In this document: positions 6,048 to 7,819 of the stretch, piece by piece | Layout of the letters: each line of letters begins with the position of its first letter | Position numbering within the stretch: the stretch's first letter is position 1 | Assembly: GCA_007124105.1 (NCBI GenBank) | Contig: SLFT01000345.1 | Span: forward strand, 1-7,819 | From: Candidatus Hydrogenedentota bacterium | Lineage (GTDB): Bacteria > Hydrogenedentota > Hydrogenedentia > Hydrogenedentales > CAITNO01 | DNA: 7,819 nt | Direction: 5' to 3' | The notes under the pieces: generated by a model | Told to the model about the DNA's origin: nothing | What the model saw: only the letters and a program-made list of their open reading frames with translations | Database searches by the model: none | Program-made: the position numbers and the translations under genes

Positions 6048-6058
6048 GTATATTATAC
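6048..6058. promoter_or_regulatory. Symmetrical -10-like element between the peptidase gene and lpxA
   Basis: GTATATTATAC is an 11-bp odd palindrome. On the minus strand it contains a perfect TATAAT (6057-6052) about 66 nt upstream of the peptidase ATG. On the plus strand it contains TATATT (6049-6054), 5 of 6 matches, facing lpxA. No convincing -35 hexamer lies at 16-18 bp on either side. It is the best candidate for the divergent transcription start in this 232-nt spacer. Confidence 0.35.
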
Positions 6059-6133
6059 CCGGAAGCGGGCTCTCGATTTCGTGTTCCTGCGCGGAGGTGT
6101 TTGCCCTGTTGCGCGCCGACGTTGAACAACGCC

Positions 6134-6193
6134 GATAGGCGGCAACCTATGTATTCGGGATATTTGAAGAAAGGTAGATAAGCGGCAGCTATG
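6134..6193 (+). repeat. Imperfect direct repeat upstream of lpxA
   Basis: GATAGGCGGCAACCTATG (6134-6151) recurs as GATAAGCGGCAGCTATG (6177-6193): 15 of 18 positions match, with two substitutions and one missing C, 43 bp apart. Each copy can form a short stem around GGCA (ATAGG/CCTAT in the first, AGC/GCT in the second). The second copy ends 25 nt before the lpxA start. A duplicated regulatory site is possible, as is coincidence. Confidence 0.35.
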
Positions 6194-6218
6194 CGCCGCG
6201 AACCACTGGAAAGCGCGT

Positions 6219-7010
6219 ATGTCAAAGATACATCCTACCGCAATTATTGATCCCAGCGCCGAATTGGCGGATGATGTGGAGGTTATGCCTTATACCATCA
6301 TCGAGGAACAGGTGCGCATCGGCGCCGGTTCGATCATTGGCCCCCATTGCGTCATTGGAAAGGGTACGGTAATGGGCGCCAACAACCGCACCTACAGCGG
6401 CGCGCAAATCGGCGTTGCGCCGCAAGACCTCAAGCACTTGTGCGATGAGGTGGGCACGACGGTGATCGGCGACAACAATATATTTCGCGAATCGGTAACG
6501 GTCAGCTCGAGCACTGTTTACAGTCCGGACGACACAAAGAAAGAGACGTGTATCGGCGACAATTGTCTGTTCATGGCGTGTTCGCATGTGGCGCACGATT
6601 GTGTTGTTGGCAACCGTGTGATTATGGCAAACAGCGCCGGGCTGGCGGGGCATGTGGAAGTGCAGGGCGGCGCCATCCTCGGCGGTCTTGCCGGCGTACA
6701 CCAATACTGTCGCATCGGCGCAATGGCCTTCATCGGCGGCATGTCGCGCATCAATATGGACGCCATGCCGTATATGATCATGGAAGGGCATCCAGCGCGC
6801 TGTTATGGCCCCAACGTGGTTGGGCTTAACCGTAATGGGTTCAGCAAAGAGGCGGTGTCTCGCATCCGACGTATTTACAAAATTATGTACCGTTCCGGGT
6901 TAAACACGGGGCAGGCGTTAAAAGAGATTGAAAAGACCGTGGAAGACTGCGATGAAAAGCAGGTGCTGGTTGATTTTGTGAAAAGTTCCACACGCGGCAT
7001 CCTCCGATAA
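6219..7010 (+). CDS. lpxA: UDP-N-acetylglucosamine acyltransferase (LpxA)
   Basis: LpxA moves an R-3-hydroxyacyl chain from acyl carrier protein to UDP-GlcNAc, the first step of lipid A synthesis, in the cytoplasm. The 263 residues equal the E. coli length (262). The N-terminal two-thirds is a left-handed beta-helix of hexapeptide repeats (IGAGSI, IGPHCV, IGKGTV, IGDNNI and others), followed by a C-terminal helical domain ending STRGILR as in E. coli (STRGLIR). Q69-D70-L71-K72 matches the substrate-binding QDLK. H123 and catalytic H126 (CSHVAHDC), H145 (LAGHV), H161 (VHQ) and R205 match the E. coli active-site set. Glycine is kept at the E. coli G173 acyl-ruler position (G174 here). Oddities: IHRGT is VSSST followed by a loop about four residues longer, the H191 equivalent is P192 and the R205 equivalent is N206. 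lpxA stands alone, without lpxD, fabZ or lpxB beside it. A modest GGA-based Shine-Dalgarno precedes the ATG. Confidence 0.93.
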   Translation: MSKIHPTAIIDPSAELADDVEVMPYTIIEEQVRIGAGSIIGPHCVIGKGTVMGANNRTYSGAQIGVAPQDLKHLCDEVGTTVIGDNNIFRESVTVSSSTVYSPDDTKKETCIGDNCLFMACSHVAHDCVVGNRVIMANSAGLAGHVEVQGGAILGGLAGVHQYCRIGAMAFIGGMSRINMDAMPYMIMEGHPARCYGPNVVGLNRNGFSKEAVSRIRRIYKIMYRSGLNTGQALKEIEKTVEDCDEKQVLVDFVKSSTRGILR

Positions 7011-7012
7011 GC

Positions 7013-7034
7013 GCTCGCGCCTTACGCGGGTTTT
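7013..7034 (+). terminator. Intrinsic terminator after lpxA
   Basis: CTCGCG (7014-7019) pairs with CGCGGG (7025-7030), six pairs with one G-U, around a CCTTA loop, followed directly by TTTT (7031-7034) and starting within a few bases of the lpxA stop. A GC-rich stem plus T-run in this position is the best terminator candidate in the window, although the T-run is short. Confidence 0.55.
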
Positions 7035-7036
7035 CG

Positions 7037-7045
7037 TGCTATACT
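7037..7045 (+). promoter_or_regulatory. Extended -10 promoter for the SDR gene
   Basis: TGCTATACT fits the extended -10 pattern TGnTATAAT with one mismatch. It sits just after the lpxA terminator and about 70 nt before the next ATG. No -35 match is seen at the expected distance, which extended -10 promoters can do without. It suggests that the SDR gene is transcribed separately from lpxA. Confidence 0.45.
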
Positions 7046-7102
7046 GAATGGGTCGTGTTCTTTCTGGATAAAGGCCGCGCAACGACGCATTGCAACCTGA
7101 AG

Positions 7103-7110
7103 AAGGAGGA
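7103..7110 (+). promoter_or_regulatory. Strong ribosome binding site for the SDR gene
   Basis: AAGGAGGA contains the full AGGAGG core, with about 7 nt to the ATG at 7117. It fixes the start of the following gene and predicts efficient translation. Confidence 0.75.
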
Positions 7111-7116
7111 GCGATA

Positions 7117-7819
7117 ATGACAGATAAATGTCTGCTGATCACAGGCGCGGGCGGTTTTCTTGGCCGCTTTATTCTCGACCGCTATCTCGCTGAATACCCG
7201 CACACACTGTACCTGCTCGAGCACGGTTCTTTCATCCCGAAATTGCGCGCTTATCTTAACGATGCGCATCCCGAGGCGGAGAAGACCGGGCGGGTACGCA
7301 TTTTTGAGGGCGACATCACGCAACCCGGCCTGGCGCTGGACGCCGACGCGCGGGCCGATATGATCGAACACGTCACCGGCGCTTATCATCTTGCCGCGTT
7401 ATATCATCTGGCGGCGCCGCGCGATGTGTTGATGTCCATTAATGTGGACGGGACACGCAACCTGCTTGATTTCTGTGGTGAACTGCGAGGTCTGGAACGG
7501 TTCGCGCATATCAGCACGCTGGCGGTGGCCGGAACGTATACCGGAACTTTCGCCGATACTGATTTTGACAAGGGCCAGGGCTTCAAGAATTATTACGAAG
7601 AAACCAAGTATCTGGCGGAAAAACTCGTCCGTGAACGGATGGGAGAAATCCCGTCTCTTATTTTCAGACCGCCCGTGGTGGTCGGGCACAGTAAAACCGG
7701 CTACATCGAGAAGGTGGACGGCCCCTATTACCTGTTGGTGACCATTGGACGCAACCTGCATTTCATCATGCCCGATTGCGGCCCGGTGAAATGTCATATC
7801 GCGCCGGTAGACTTCGTCA
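7117..7819 (+). CDS. SDR-family NAD(P)-dependent reductase, acyl-CoA/thioester-reductase-like, 3' end missing
   Basis: The frame stays open from the ATG at 7117 to the window end, giving 234 residues of an unfinished protein. TGAGGFLG (9-16) is the Rossmann dinucleotide motif. GDI (65-67), HLAA (91-94) and NVDGTRNLLDF (109-119) are extended-SDR core motifs. S133-T134 with Y160 and K164 (YEETK) form the Ser/Thr-Tyr-Lys catalytic set. RPPVVVGHSKTG (184-195), a nearby DGPYY (201-205) and the terminal PVDFV resemble the NAD_binding_4 / fatty acyl-CoA reductase-like branch better than sugar epimerases. The reaction is therefore probably NAD(P)H-dependent reduction of a thioester or carbonyl, possibly of a fatty acyl group; the substrate is not determined. 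The missing C-terminus could carry a further domain that changes this reading. Its own promoter and strong ribosome binding site separate it from lpxA. Confidence 0.85.
   Translation, partial: MTDKCLLITGAGGFLGRFILDRYLAEYPHTLYLLEHGSFIPKLRAYLNDAHPEAEKTGRVRIFEGDITQPGLALDADARADMIEHVTGAYHLAALYHLAAPRDVLMSINVDGTRNLLDFCGELRGLERFAHISTLAVAGTYTGTFADTDFDKGQGFKNYYEETKYLAEKLVRERMGEIPSLIFRPPVVVGHSKTGYIEKVDGPYYLLVTIGRNLHFIMPDCGPVKCHIAPVDFV

Noticed and set aside
6191..6250. Short frame starting MRREPLESAY overlapping the lpxA start
   Set aside because: It has 19 codons, no adequate ribosome binding site spacing and only a chance-level overlap. A leader peptide cannot be excluded but nothing supports it.
1..7819. 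Mobile element, CRISPR array, toxin-antitoxin or phage-defence locus
   Set aside because: No transposase or integrase motifs, no terminal inverted repeats, no regularly spaced long repeats and no small gene pairs were found. The genes are housekeeping or envelope functions.

Overview
The window is chromosomal-looking, fairly GC-rich bacterial DNA with short spacers. It holds most of a tryptophan operon followed by a small set of cell-envelope genes. An LpxA-type acyltransferase points to an outer-membrane (Gram-negative) bacterium. The exact lineage cannot be read from the sequence; an uncultured group distant from E. coli, possibly in or near the PVC superphylum, is only a guess. I see no transposase, integrase, phage gene, CRISPR array, tRNA or rRNA.

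Positions 2-4306 (+) carry trpD (5' end outside the window), trpC, trpF, trpB and trpA in that order. Together they convert anthranilate to tryptophan: phosphoribosyl transfer (TrpD), isomerisation (TrpF), ring closure to indole-glycerol phosphate (TrpC), then release of indole and condensation with serine (TrpA/TrpB). trpC-trpF and trpF-trpB overlap, by 17 and 53 nt. trpB-trpA are one base apart, with a strong ribosome binding site for trpA inside the end of trpB. Only the trpD-trpC junction is loose: a 150-nt spacer with an imperfect hairpin on the trpD stop, a long-range inverted repeat and a perfect 12-bp palindrome.

Positions 4307-4514 are non-coding and contain a small hairpin after trpA, three GTCRGAC heptamers spaced exactly 10 bp apart and a weak promoter candidate. 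They lead to an unrecognised membrane protein with TPR repeats (4515-5300, +). Convergent to it is a membrane-anchored M23 (LytM-type) peptidase (5363-5986, -). A 232-nt divergent spacer with a symmetrical -10-like element and an imperfect direct repeat separates the peptidase from lpxA (6219-7010, +). lpxA is followed by a terminator, then an extended -10 promoter, a strong ribosome binding site and an SDR/acyl-CoA-reductase-like gene (7117 onward, +) cut by the window end.

No clearly new multi-gene system is visible. The points most worth a second look are the substitutions in conserved TrpD motifs, the helically phased heptamers upstream of the TPR membrane gene, the forced 53-nt trpF/trpB overlap with an A7 run just before the trpB start, and the structured trpD-trpC spacer.
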